Shown piece by piece: positions 9,448 through 17,865 of a stretch of 35,017 bases of DNA (position 1 is its first letter; each line of letters begins with the position of its first letter). Both the position numbers and the translations under genes were made by a program. The notes beneath the pieces were generated by a model that saw only the letters and a program-made list of their open reading frames with translations, searched no databases and had not been told where the DNA came from. The DNA is taken from the NCBI GenBank assembly GCA_002418885.1, contig DIEZ01000016.1:30670-65686 (forward strand), written 5' to 3'. This stretch comes from Syntrophaceae bacterium UBA5761. Its GTDB lineage: Bacteria; Desulfobacterota; Syntrophia; Syntrophales; UBA4778.

Positions 9448-10028
9448 GCATTACGCCCGAGCATGAAAGCCTTGATGTTGAATTCGACAATTCGTTCAGG
9501 GAAGGATTTTCCGATGACTTCTTCCCATACCTCAAGTGAAACATCAAGAAAATTGGAAACGGCCCCGATCATCACGGTGTTCGCCGTCCGCGCCTCTCCG
9601 GCCTGCTCGGCCAGGGCGGAGGCCTCGACGACTTTCACCTTCTTGAAGACCTTTCCCACTATCTCCGGTATATTCTCGGGGTAAGAAGCAATACCCATGT
9701 TGACGGCGGGGGGGAAGACGGCCTCGTCGTTGATGAGGACGAAGGCGTTCTTTTTGAGGTAGTCGATGTAGCGAAGGGTCTCGAGTTTTTCGAAGGATAG
9801 TATGATGTCGACGGAACCTCTTGCGGCGAGCGGCGAGTAGACCTTCTCGCCATACCTCACGTGGCTCGTCACGCTCCCCCCGCGCTGGGCCATCCCGTGG
9901 ACCTCGCTCTTCTTGACGTCGTACCCGGCGGCCATCAGGGCCAGGGAGATGATGTCGCTCGCCCGGAGGATCCCCTGCCCTCCTACGCCGGCAAGCAGAA
10001 TGCTCTTTGTAGCTTTGTCTTTCGGCAT
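9444..10028 (-). CDS. iorB: Indolepyruvate:ferredoxin oxidoreductase, beta subunit
   Basis: This is the gamma-domain-type subunit of the enzyme that oxidatively decarboxylates aryl-pyruvates (from aromatic amino acids) to aryl-acetyl-CoA with ferredoxin. The 194-residue product begins SILLAGVGGQGILRASDIIS, the hallmark of this subunit, and continues with SEVHGMAQRGGSVTSHVRYG and AANTVMIGA-like text (TANTVMIGAVSNFL). The ATG at 10028 is chosen over an upstream in-frame start inside iorA because GAGGAG lies 5-6 nt before it. It follows iorA by 1 bp, as usual for this heteromer. Confidence 0.95.
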   Translation of the reverse strand: MPKDKATKSILLAGVGGQGILRASDIISLALMAAGYDVKKSEVHGMAQRGGSVTSHVRYGEKVYSPLAARGSVDIILSFEKLETLRYIDYLKKNAFVLINDEAVFPPAVNMGIASYPENIPEIVGKVFKKVKVVEASALAEQAGEARTANTVMIGAVSNFLDVSLEVWEEVIGKSFPERIVEFNIKAFMLGRNA

Positions 10029-10029
10029 T

Positions 10030-11820
10030 TCACTCCTCTTCGACGATGGCGCCGTAGTTGCAGACCTGCTCACAGAGGGAGCACCCCGTGCACAGTGAAG
10101 GGTCGATCACGGCTGCGCCCTCGACTTTCTTCGGCCTTTCCTCGAGCATACGCTCCGTCGCCGTGGGGTACTTCTTCCAGGATAGCGGCGGGCAGCCGAG
10201 CCCGAGACACAGTTTGCACCCGGCGCATTTCTCCTCGACGACCTTAAAAGGCCTTTTTCTCGCAGCGCCGCGGTTCAAGAGCACGCAAGGACCCCGGGAG
10301 ATGATGAGCGAAGGGCCGGGTTTACCCAGCTCCTCGCGGACCGCCGCGCGAGTCCCCTTCAAGTCGTAAGGGTCGACCACTCTGACGTCAGGTATGCCCA
10401 AGGATTTGGCGAGGGACTCGAAGTTCAATTCCACCGTCTTTTCCCCCTGAAGGGTAAGGCCCGTCCCCGGGTGCTGCTGCATCCCGGTCATGGCGGTCGT
10501 CCTGTTGTCGGCGATCACGGTGAGGACGTTGCTCCTGTTGTAAGCGGTGTTCAGAAGCGAGGTGATGCCCGAATGGATGAAAGTGGAATCGCCGAGGACC
10601 CCGACTACCTTCCCTTTCCCTTTTGTGCCGAGAGACTTGCTCAGGCCGTGGGCCATCCCGATGCTCGCGCCCATGCAGATACAGCCCTGGAGACCCTCGA
10701 GGGGTTTCATGAAAGAGAGGGTGTAACAGCCGATGTCGCCCGTGACTATGGTCTTGGACTTACCGAGGACGTAAAAGAGGCCCCGGTGCGGACAACCGGG
10801 ACAGAGATTAGGGGGTCGCGGGGGGATCTCGACGGGTGAAAGTTGTACTTTCTTCGCGGGACGCCTCTTGACGGCTTCTGCGATAACGCCGGGGTCGAAT
10901 TCGCCACTGTAAGGGAAGATGTCTTTGCCCACCGTTTTGATGCCCATCGCCCTCAACTGCTCTTCAAGAAAAGAGTCCAGCTCTTCGACGACGTAGATTT
11001 TCCCGACCTTCGTTGCAAAAGCCCTGATCATCTTCTCGGGGAGCGGGTAGACCATACCGAGCTTCAGGTAAGAGAAATCGGGGAAGACCTCCTTTGCGTA
11101 GTTGTAAGGCATCCCCGCCGTCACGATACCGATACGGCGGTCGTTGATTTCCATCCTGTTTTCGGGCATCGTCTCGGCATATCTCCGCAGGTTCTGCATC
11201 CGCTCTTCGACCGCGACGCGCCGCATCCTGGCGTTGTGGGGGACCATCACGTATTTAACCGGGTCGAGGCGCTCCACTTCCTTCTTTACGGGCTTCTCGG
11301 GGTCTTCGAGAAGGACGATGCTTTTCGAATGGGAGACGCGGGTCGTAGTCCTCAGGAAGACGGGGGTGTCGAATAGGGCGCTCAGCTCGAAGGCCTTCTT
11401 GACGAAATCCTTTGCCTCCTGGCTGTCGGCCGGTTCCAGCATCGGTATCTTGGCGGACCGGGCGTAATGGCGGTTATCTTGCTCGTTTTGCGAGCTGTGG
11501 AGCGACGGGTCGTCCGCGGTGACGATGACGAGGGCGCCGTTCGTCCCCGTGTAGCTCACGGTAAAGAGCGGGTCCGCGGCCACGTTGACGCCGACGTGCT
11601 TCATGACTGCCATGGCCTTCGCGCCCCCCAGGGCGGCCCCAACGGCCACCTCGACGGCCACCTTCTCGTTCGGCGACCACTCGGCATAGACACCTTCGTA
11701 TTGAGAAAACTGCTCCATTATTTCCGTGCTCGGTGTCCCCGGGTAACCGGCGGCAAACGTCGCCCCGCACTCGAAGGCACCACGCGCAATCGCTTCATTC
11801 CCCGACATTATCTTTTTCAT
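10030..11820 (-). CDS. iorA: Indolepyruvate:ferredoxin oxidoreductase, alpha subunit
   Basis: This is the large subunit of the thiamine-diphosphate and iron-sulfur oxidoreductase acting on indolepyruvate and related 2-oxoacids. Of 596 residues, the N-terminal pyrimidine-binding domain includes GNEAIARGAFECG and AAGYPGTPSTEIM with EWSPNEKVAVEVAVGA. The CoA-pocket segment follows, then the TPP-binding domain with PGCPHRGLFYVL, GDIGCYTL and GDS...NTAYN...ADN. The C-terminus carries ferredoxin-like clusters: KCAGCKLCLGLGC (an incomplete-looking first set) and a full CTGCSLCEQVC. The start ATG is preceded by AAGGTG. In anaerobes the enzyme supports aromatic amino acid fermentation or reductive synthesis. 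It is cotranscribed with iorB and lies 37 bp after the TPR membrane gene. Confidence 0.96.
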   Translation of the reverse strand: MKKIMSGNEAIARGAFECGATFAAGYPGTPSTEIMEQFSQYEGVYAEWSPNEKVAVEVAVGAALGGAKAMAVMKHVGVNVAADPLFTVSYTGTNGALVIVTADDPSLHSSQNEQDNRHYARSAKIPMLEPADSQEAKDFVKKAFELSALFDTPVFLRTTTRVSHSKSIVLLEDPEKPVKKEVERLDPVKYVMVPHNARMRRVAVEERMQNLRRYAETMPENRMEINDRRIGIVTAGMPYNYAKEVFPDFSYLKLGMVYPLPEKMIRAFATKVGKIYVVEELDSFLEEQLRAMGIKTVGKDIFPYSGEFDPGVIAEAVKRRPAKKVQLSPVEIPPRPPNLCPGCPHRGLFYVLGKSKTIVTGDIGCYTLSFMKPLEGLQGCICMGASIGMAHGLSKSLGTKGKGKVVGVLGDSTFIHSGITSLLNTAYNRSNVLTVIADNRTTAMTGMQQHPGTGLTLQGEKTVELNFESLAKSLGIPDVRVVDPYDLKGTRAAVREELGKPGPSLIISRGPCVLLNRGAARKRPFKVVEEKCAGCKLCLGLGCPPLSWKKYPTATERMLEERPKKVEGAAVIDPSLCTGCSLCEQVCNYGAIVEEE

Positions 11821-11857
11821 CGCACCTTATCTATCCACGTCGATCCACGGTATTTTT

Positions 11858-12547
11858 TCAGGAGCTCAGTTCCGCGATCTTCCTTTTGACCAGGGCATCG
11901 ACCAGCCCGTCGTTCTTCTGCTCAGAGGCCTTCCGGTAATAATCGAGTGCCTTTTTCGGGTCTTTCGATTTTTCGTAGACCCGCCCGATGTTCATGTAGG
12001 TCATGCCGCTGAAGGCGCTGCTTATCGGTTCGTTGGTGGCGCTCTCGTACGCTTCGACGGCCTTGTCTAATTGCCCTTTCTCCTCATAGCAGTAACCGAG
12101 GCCGCTGAACGCCAGAGACTTCAGCTCCTTGCGCGCCGCGGAAGACTTCAGGAAATCCTGGAACGCCTCGACGGCGCGGTCATAATCGGCGACCCTGTAG
12201 TAGACATTTCCGAGACTAAAGAGGGCGAGGCCGGCGGCTTTAGTGCCGGGAAATTTCTCCACGACCTCGCGGTACTTCTCGACCGACTGGGGGACCGCGG
12301 CGTCCCCGGCATAATCGGTCTGGGCGGAATGGTAGTAGTTGAACGCGGCGGCGTATAATTTCTGGGCTTTGCTCTCGTAGTCGAATCGGTAGAAATACCA
12401 AGAAACGGCGATAAGGACGACCCCGACCGCCACCCCGGCGGCCAGAAAGACGCGCTTGCGGTTTTCGACGAGATAGTCCAGTGATCGACGGGCCTTCTCC
12501 AGGAAGAGGTTGGGTGTCTTCAGTTCCTTTTCGTCGATTTTTGCCAT
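11858..12547 (-). CDS. TPR membrane protein (YfgM/TPR_21-like)
   Basis: The 229-residue protein has a short cytosolic N-terminus, one transmembrane helix at about residues 34-53 (VFLAAGVAVGVVLIAVSWYF) and a periplasmic array of TPR repeats (SVEKYREVVEKFPGTKAA, YDRAVEAFQDFLKSS, GQLDKAVEAYESATN, KKALDYYRKASEQ). This layout, one N-terminal anchor plus a TPR_21-type array, is that of YfgM, which in E. coli associates with SecYEG and periplasmic chaperones. The match is by architecture, so orthology is not certain. It lies 10 bp after the thioesterase gene and 37 bp before iorA, inside the minus-strand run. Confidence 0.8.
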   Translation of the reverse strand: MAKIDEKELKTPNLFLEKARRSLDYLVENRKRVFLAAGVAVGVVLIAVSWYFYRFDYESKAQKLYAAAFNYYHSAQTDYAGDAAVPQSVEKYREVVEKFPGTKAAGLALFSLGNVYYRVADYDRAVEAFQDFLKSSAARKELKSLAFSGLGYCYEEKGQLDKAVEAYESATNEPISSAFSGMTYMNIGRVYEKSKDPKKALDYYRKASEQKNDGLVDALVKRKIAELSS

Positions 12548-12557
12548 CTTATGAACC

Positions 12558-12959
12558 TCAAAGAGTGCCGATTTTTTCCGTCACGTACTTGGGTGCCCTG
12601 ACGATCTTTCCTTCACGGTTTATGAAGGCATGGGCGGTATAGCCCTCGGCCAGCATGACGGCGCCGCTTGCATCGTATATCTCGTAGTCGAATCTGACGC
12701 TCGCCCGGCGGAAAAAGTTTATCGTCGTTACCACCCGGACACATTCGTCGTACCTGGCCGGTGAGAGATAGTGGCAATAGGCCTCCGTCACGGGCAGATA
12801 ATAACCTTCCTTTTCCAGCTCCGCGTAGACGACGCCGAGGTCCCGCATGTATTCCGTCCGACCGACCTCGAACCACTTGATGTAATTCGTGTGGTAGACA
12901 ACCCCCATGGCATCGGTGTCTGCATAGGTCACCCGCAGCTCAACGGCTTTCTTTTTCAA
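12558..12959 (-). CDS. Acyl-CoA thioesterase, YbgC/FadM family
   Basis: This hotdog-fold thioesterase hydrolyses acyl-CoA or acyl carrier substrates. The YbgC signature VTYADTDAMGVVYHTNYIKWFEVGRTEY, with the catalytic Asp of TDAMG-V-Y-H, lies near residues 10-37. The rest (LPVTEAYCHYLSPARYDE; RRASVRFDYEIYD) is typical of 4HBT proteins, and about 133 residues is the normal length. I prefer the TTG at 12959 because GGAGGG at 12966-12971 sits 6 nt upstream; an in-frame GTG at 12977 lacks such a site. Either way the start overlaps the end of the apgM-family gene. YbgC usually neighbours tol-pal genes, which are absent here. Confidence 0.9.
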   Translation of the reverse strand: MKKKAVELRVTYADTDAMGVVYHTNYIKWFEVGRTEYMRDLGVVYAELEKEGYYLPVTEAYCHYLSPARYDECVRVVTTINFFRRASVRFDYEIYDASGAVMLAEGYTAHAFINREGKIVRAPKYVTEKIGTL

Positions 12960-14169
12960 TGAAAGCCCTCCAGTCACGGATGAAGCCGTCCATCAGGCGA
13001 TGACCGGGGGTGACCAGTATCCCCGATTTCTCGGCGGCCCGTTCGCTAAAAGATTCCCCATGCCCGAGGTTTTCGCCCAAGGAAGAATACACGGCGAAGG
13101 GGCTCGGGTCGTCCATGTGGGTCCTGCGGCTGATCGGTGTCGGATGGTCACTCAGCACCATTATCCTGAAGTCACCGAATTCCTCCATCCCCGCCAAGAC
13201 GACGCCGACGACCTTCTCGTCGAAGTCTTCGATCGTCCTGATTTTCCCCTCGACGTTGCCGGCATGGCCCATCTCGTCCGGCGCCTCCACGTGGACGAAG
13301 ACGAGATCCCTGTCTCTTAGCGCCCGGAGCGCACTCTGCGCCTTCCCGGCATAGTTCGTGTCGATGTAACCCGTAGCTCCCGGTACGTTCAGGATGTCGA
13401 AACCGGCGCAGATCCCGATACCTTTCAGCAGGTCTACGGCCGATACCATGGCGGCGCGAAGCCCGTATTTCTCAGTGAGCGGCTCCATGGCCGGGGAACG
13501 GCCTTGCCCCCAAAGCCAGACCGAGTTTGCCGGTTTTCGGCCCGCGGATAGACGCTCCATGTTAACCCTGTGGCCTTCAAGTACGGCGCGGGATTCCTCC
13601 ATCAGCTTCATCACCTCTTCGTAACCGATACCGGCAGGCAGGTGATCCCTGATGTCCCGGCCCGTTATGTCATGGGGCGGCGTTGTTTCCACGGCCGCCG
13701 GTCCGCCCCGCCACACGAGGAGATGCCGGTAACTGACACCGGGGTAAAAGTGGAGGCCATCTCTACCGAGTCTGCTTTCCAGGTCCGTGATGATCTCTCT
13801 CGCCTCCTCCGAGGTGATATGACCGGCGGAATAGTCGTCCATCACCGTCGCACCGTTATCCTTGCGGAGATACACGAGGTTGCACCGGTAGGCCACGTCC
13901 TCCGGTTCAAGGCGGATACCCATGCTTGCGGCCTCCAACGGTCCACGCCCGCTGTAGCATACCTTCGGGTCATAACCGAGGACGGAGAGGTTGGCGACGT
14001 CACTACCCGGCGGGAAACCCCGGGGGACCGTGTCGATCAGCCCGACCGTGCCCTCGCCGGCGATCCTGTCCATGTTCGGCGTCTTAGCCGCCTCGAGAGG
14101 CGTCTTTCCCGAAAGCCCGTCAATCGGGTAGTCCGCCATCCCGTCTCCGAGCAAAACGACGTACTTCAT
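12940..14169 (-). CDS. apgM-family phosphoglycerate mutase / proposed homoserine kinase
   Basis: The 409-residue alkaline-phosphatase-superfamily metalloenzyme belongs to the archaeal-type cofactor-independent phosphoglycerate mutase family. It starts YVVLLGDGMADYPIDGLSGK, with the metal-binding DG and the AKTPNMDRIAGEG segment. GSDVANLSVLGYDP contains the phosphorylated Ser. VHVEAPDEMGHAGN and LSDHPTPISRRTH supply the remaining metal ligands. In many anaerobic bacteria this family sits beside homoserine dehydrogenase, and a subfamily has been annotated as a proposed homoserine kinase. Here it overlaps hom by 4 bp (ATGA), and no ThrB-type kinase is visible. A role as homoserine kinase is therefore a context-based inference; 3-/2-phosphoglycerate mutase is the alternative. 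Confidence 0.85.
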   Translation of the reverse strand: MKYVVLLGDGMADYPIDGLSGKTPLEAAKTPNMDRIAGEGTVGLIDTVPRGFPPGSDVANLSVLGYDPKVCYSGRGPLEAASMGIRLEPEDVAYRCNLVYLRKDNGATVMDDYSAGHITSEEAREIITDLESRLGRDGLHFYPGVSYRHLLVWRGGPAAVETTPPHDITGRDIRDHLPAGIGYEEVMKLMEESRAVLEGHRVNMERLSAGRKPANSVWLWGQGRSPAMEPLTEKYGLRAAMVSAVDLLKGIGICAGFDILNVPGATGYIDTNYAGKAQSALRALRDRDLVFVHVEAPDEMGHAGNVEGKIRTIEDFDEKVVGVVLAGMEEFGDFRIMVLSDHPTPISRRTHMDDPSPFAVYSSLGENLGHGESFSERAAEKSGILVTPGHRLMDGFIRDWRAFIEKESR

Positions 14170-15479
14170 TGCCCGTTCTCATCCTCAATTCTTATCAAGA
14201 CCGTCTTGTCCCTGACGACATCGAGCCGGTCGATCTCCTTCAGGGCCTTCCTGACGTTCTTCTCCCTGGATTCGTGGGTCGTCATGACGATCGGAACCGC
14301 CCCGTCGAGCCTCCTCCCCTTCTGTATCACCGCGGCGATGCTGATGTCGTTCGCTCCGAGGACACCGGAAATGTTGGACAGGACCCCAGGCCGGTCGACC
14401 GCGGAAAACCGAAAATAGTACTTCGTGACGATCTCTTCCATCGGCATCAGGCGGATGTCCTCTATGGTTTCCTCGCTCCTCGCTCTGGCCGGCACCCGCC
14501 GGCTGATTCCTTTCAAGATGTTCCGTGCGATGTCGATGAGGTCGCTGACAACGGCGCTCGCCGTCGGCATCATCCCCGAACCCTGACCGTACAGGAATAC
14601 CGAGTCGGATGCATCGCCGACGAAGTGGAAGGCGTTGAAGTTTCCGTTCACGTTGGCGAGCAGATGGTTGAAGGGTATCATCGTGGGGTGGATCCTCGCC
14701 TCGACCTCTTCACCTCTTTCGCGGGCGATCGCCAAGAGCTTGATCTTGTAACCCAACTCCTTCGCAAATTCTATGTCTTTCTGGGCGATTCCCGATATTC
14801 CCTCACGGCATATACTGTCTATCTCGACTTTCTTTCCGTAGGAGAGGGAAAGCACGATGGCGAGTTTGTGCGCCGTGTCGATACCCTCAATGTCGAAAGT
14901 CGGGTCGGCCTCGGCAAAACCGAGGCGCTGGGCCTCCTTCAGGACCTCGGCGAAGGCCTGTCCTTCGTCCGACATCTTCGTCAGGATGTAGTTGGAGGTT
15001 CCGTTCATTATACCCAGGACGGACTTGATCCGATTCGCCACCAGGCATTCTTTCAATGCCTTGATGACGGGGATGGTTCCGCCGACGCTCGCTTCGAAGC
15101 CTATGTCGACGTCTTCCCTTTCTGCTGCCCGGAAGACCTCGTCTCCGTAAGTCGCCAGGAGCGCCTTGTTCGCCGTAACTACGTGTTTCTTCGCCTTGAT
15201 AGCCTCTAACATGAAGGAGAGGGCCGGCTGATAGCCGCCCACGAGTTCGATGACGATCGAGATCTCGGGGTCCTTGAGGATGTCGGCGGCGTCGGCCGTG
15301 AGGATCGACTTGTCGACAGCCGCATCCCGCGGTGTCTCGATGTCGATGTCGGCAATCTTCTTGAGGACGATCGACGCCCCGAGGCGGTCTTCGATGAGTC
15401 CCCTGTTCATGTCGAGCAGTCTCACGACGCCCGTCCCGATGTTCCCGAAACCTATTAGGCCTGCATAGATCTTCTTCAT
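14166..15479 (-). CDS. hom: Homoserine dehydrogenase
   Basis: This enzyme reduces aspartate semialdehyde to homoserine with NAD(P)H for threonine and methionine synthesis. Of 437 residues, an N-terminal Rossmann segment (GLIGFGNIGTGVVRLL) is followed by the substrate lysine region (KKHVVTANKALLATYGDEV). The family signature LGIMNGTSNYILTKM is near 155-170, then AEADPTFDIEGIDTAHKLAIV. A C-terminal ACT domain (YYFRFSAVDRPGVLSNISGVL) begins near 355 and suggests threonine feedback. The length matches single-function enzymes with ACT, not the AK-HSDH fusion. The stop overlaps the start of the apgM-family gene. Confidence 0.96.
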   Translation of the reverse strand: MKKIYAGLIGFGNIGTGVVRLLDMNRGLIEDRLGASIVLKKIADIDIETPRDAAVDKSILTADAADILKDPEISIVIELVGGYQPALSFMLEAIKAKKHVVTANKALLATYGDEVFRAAEREDVDIGFEASVGGTIPVIKALKECLVANRIKSVLGIMNGTSNYILTKMSDEGQAFAEVLKEAQRLGFAEADPTFDIEGIDTAHKLAIVLSLSYGKKVEIDSICREGISGIAQKDIEFAKELGYKIKLLAIARERGEEVEARIHPTMIPFNHLLANVNGNFNAFHFVGDASDSVFLYGQGSGMMPTASAVVSDLIDIARNILKGISRRVPARARSEETIEDIRLMPMEEIVTKYYFRFSAVDRPGVLSNISGVLGANDISIAAVIQKGRRLDGAVPIVMTTHESREKNVRKALKEIDRLDVVRDKTVLIRIEDENGQ

Positions 15480-15547
15480 GGGTTATCCTCGAACTCGCCG
15501 ACCGGCCGATAGTTGTGCCTGCCTTTTACCCTTTTGTCTCTTCAAAT

Positions 15548-17674
15548 TCAACCGGTTTTTGCGTAATCCATCGTGTTGCCCCATCTTCTCATCAGCTCCC
15601 TGTACAACCGGGCGTTTTCCGGTTTCGCCAGCCCGGGGTCCCTTTCGAGGACCGGAAAAGCATCCTCCCTCGCTTCCTCCATGATTCGGAGGTCCCGAAG
15701 GATGTTCGCCATCCTGAACTCGGGCAGTCCCGACTGGCGCGTCCCCATGAACTCACCGGGACCGCGGATCGACAGGTCTTCCTCGGCAATCCGGAATCCG
15801 TCGTTCGTTTCCTCCATGACCCGCAACCGCCGTGACGACGTCTTCGTGCCGCCGGAAGAGGCCATCAGGATACAGTAGGACATCCTTTCGCCCCGCCCTA
15901 CCCTGCCCCGCAGTTGGTGGAGCTGAGAAAGCCCGAATCGCTCTGCATGTTCTATGACCATCAAGGAAGCCCGCGGCACGTCGATGCCGACCTCGACCAC
16001 CGACGTCGATACGAGTATGTCGAGCCCGCCGCCGGAGAATTCCGACATGATTCTGTCTTTTTCTTCACTCTTCATCCTGCCGTGCACCAACCCGACCCTG
16101 AATTCCGGAAAAACATCGCGCTGCAAGTGCCCGGCCATCCGCGTTGCATCCCTGAGGTCGAGGACCTCGCTTTCGGCAACGAGGGGATAGACCACGAAGG
16201 CCTGGCCTCCTTTCGCTATTTCCGACCTCACGATTTCGTAAACCCTGTTTCTCTGCCTCTCGGAGAAGACCTTCGTCTTCACCGGTTCCCTCCCCTGAGG
16301 CATCTCGTCGATGACCGACACGTCGAGGTCGCCGTAGACCGTCATGGCGAGGGTCCTCGGTATCGGCGTCGCCGTCATGACGAGCACGTCCGGGTTCGCC
16401 CCTTTCTCTGTAAACCTTCGGCGTTGCGCGACGCCGAACCTGTGCTGCTCGTCGATGACGACCAACCCGAGGCTCTTGAATGAGACGTGGCCTTGAATCA
16501 GGGCGTGGGTTCCTACGATGATGTCGAGCCTGCCGGAGGCGGCGCTGTCGAGGGTGTCGAGGCGGTCTTTCTTCGACAAGCCTCCTGTCAGAAGACCCAT
16601 CCTCAGGCCGAGAGGTTCGGCCCATCTTTGCATGTTTTGGTGATGCTGCACCGCGAGAATCTCGGTAGGGGCCATCACGGCGCCCTGAAAGCCGTTCTCT
16701 ACGGCCATCAGAACGGCCGCCATGGCGATGACCGTCTTTCCGCAGCCCACGTCTCCCTGGAGAAGCCTCTGCATCGGCCTCCCGTCGGACATGTCTCTTT
16801 TGACCTCGCCGAACACACGCCTCTGTGCCGCCGTCAGCTCGAAAGGCAGCATCTTGAAAAATGAATCGACAAGTTCGCCCCGCCGTTGGAAGGCAATCCC
16901 AGGGGCCTGAGCGCGCGCGCCCTTTTTCAAGGCCAAGGCAAGTTGAAAGAAGAACAATTCATCGAAGATGAGGCTCCGGTGGGCGGACGATTTCCCCTTG
17001 TTGTACAAGCCGGCGTCGGCGTCGGCAGCAGGAAAATGGATTTCCTTCAACGCCGTGGGGATGTCTGACAACCCCCGACGGCTGATTATCTCCGCGGGGA
17101 TGGGGCTGTCGATGTAATGAGAAAAGGCGTCTACGGCATGACGGGTGATTCTTCTCAACTGCTTTTGCTGAAGACCTTCCGTCTCCGAGTATACGGGCAC
17201 GATCCTGCCGAAATGTAGGTTTTCGTCCTCGATTCCTTCGTCTATCGCCTCGAAATCGGGGTGCGCCATTTCCTTCCCGAAGGGAGAAACTTTCAGCTCG
17301 CCGAACAAAATAAACTTTTGGCCGGGCTTGAAAGACCTTCGCAGGTACAAGTCGTTTCCCCTGAACCACTTGAGGACGACGGTTCCACTCCCGTCGTCGA
17401 CTACGACTTCGAACACCCGCGCCTGCCGATAGTACACAGCCGAGGCCTTACGGACGACGCCGACGATCGTCGTCTTGCGCGTTCCGGTTATCTCGGAAAC
17501 CCGGTCTATGCGCCGCCTGTCTTCGTACCTTATCGGTGCAAAGTAGAGCAGATCTTCGACGGTGCGCACCCCTTTTTTCTCGAGGAGTGCCGCTGTCTTC
17601 GGCCCTACGCCCTTGACATAACGGACGGGCATCGCGATTCCGTCGGTGCCGGTCTGCGAATCTTTCGCGTTCAT
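15548..17674 (-). CDS. recG: ATP-dependent DNA helicase RecG
   Basis: This SF2 helicase remodels stalled forks and Holliday junctions. The 708-residue length is typical. The N-terminal wedge/OB domain begins VRYVKGVGPKTAALLEKKG and includes TTIVGVVRKASAVY. The helicase core has Walker A GDVGCGKT at about 305-313, motif II DEQH (VIDEQHRFGVAQR) at about 406, motif III TATPIPRTLAMTVYGDLD, and QLHQLRGRVGRGE near the C-terminus. ATG 17674 follows GGGTAGGGG almost without spacing; an alternative in-frame ATG 14 codons later (MPVRYVKGVG) cannot be excluded. It is the first gene of the nine-gene minus-strand run and has a promoter-like element just upstream. Confidence 0.97.
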   Translation of the reverse strand: MNAKDSQTGTDGIAMPVRYVKGVGPKTAALLEKKGVRTVEDLLYFAPIRYEDRRRIDRVSEITGTRKTTIVGVVRKASAVYYRQARVFEVVVDDGSGTVVLKWFRGNDLYLRRSFKPGQKFILFGELKVSPFGKEMAHPDFEAIDEGIEDENLHFGRIVPVYSETEGLQQKQLRRITRHAVDAFSHYIDSPIPAEIISRRGLSDIPTALKEIHFPAADADAGLYNKGKSSAHRSLIFDELFFFQLALALKKGARAQAPGIAFQRRGELVDSFFKMLPFELTAAQRRVFGEVKRDMSDGRPMQRLLQGDVGCGKTVIAMAAVLMAVENGFQGAVMAPTEILAVQHHQNMQRWAEPLGLRMGLLTGGLSKKDRLDTLDSAASGRLDIIVGTHALIQGHVSFKSLGLVVIDEQHRFGVAQRRRFTEKGANPDVLVMTATPIPRTLAMTVYGDLDVSVIDEMPQGREPVKTKVFSERQRNRVYEIVRSEIAKGGQAFVVYPLVAESEVLDLRDATRMAGHLQRDVFPEFRVGLVHGRMKSEEKDRIMSEFSGGGLDILVSTSVVEVGIDVPRASLMVIEHAERFGLSQLHQLRGRVGRGERMSYCILMASSGGTKTSSRRLRVMEETNDGFRIAEEDLSIRGPGEFMGTRQSGLPEFRMANILRDLRIMEEAREDAFPVLERDPGLAKPENARLYRELMRRWGNTMDYAKTG

Positions 17675-17705
17675 CCCCTACCCGCAAATTCGACTTGACC
17701 GCGTC

Positions 17706-17734
17706 ATATTCTTGCATCACGCCGATTTTGTCAA
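17706..17734 (-). promoter_or_regulatory. Candidate sigma70 promoter for recG run
   Basis: On the minus strand TTGACA (17734-17729) and GAATAT (17711-17706) are separated by 17 nt. The start of transcription would fall about 25 nt before the recG ATG. The -35 is perfect; the -10 is imperfect. Confidence 0.5.
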
Positions 17735-17769
17735 TATTTCAGGCTATTTTTTATCACGTCTGATTTAGC

Positions 17770-17775
17770 TTGACA
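17770..17775 (+). promoter_or_regulatory. Candidate -35 box for the fatty-acid operon
   Basis: A perfect TTGACA lies 27 nt before the first operator palindrome. No convincing -10 is found at 16-18 nt (the AATAAT at 17785-17790 is too close), so only the -35 is reported. Confidence 0.3.
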
Positions 17776-17801
17776 TGGAGCACAAATAATGTTCAAAGAA
17801 A

Positions 17802-17850
17802 TGACCATCGGTCAGTTAGTGACCATTATTCACATAATGACCTGTAGTCA
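17802..17850 (+). promoter_or_regulatory. Three phased operator-like palindromes before tetR
   Basis: Three 13-bp elements of the form TGACC-N3-GGTCA occur at 17802-17814 (TGACCATCGGTCA, perfect arms), 17820-17832 (TGACCATTATTCA) and 17838-17850 (TGACCTGTAGTCA). Their starts are exactly 18 bp apart. They end just before the ribosome-binding site of a TetR gene, the expected place for an autoregulatory operator. Binding by the adjacent regulator is inferred. Confidence 0.65.
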
Positions 17851-17865
17851 TATCCGGAGGGCGAC

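Noticed and set aside
14169-15209. 346-codon plus-strand frame
   Set aside because: Antisense to homoserine dehydrogenase; composition typical of a shadow frame.
17770-17790. TTGACA followed by AATAAT as a full promoter
   Set aside because: The two boxes are only 9 nt apart, not compatible with a sigma70 promoter; only the -35 was kept, at low confidence.
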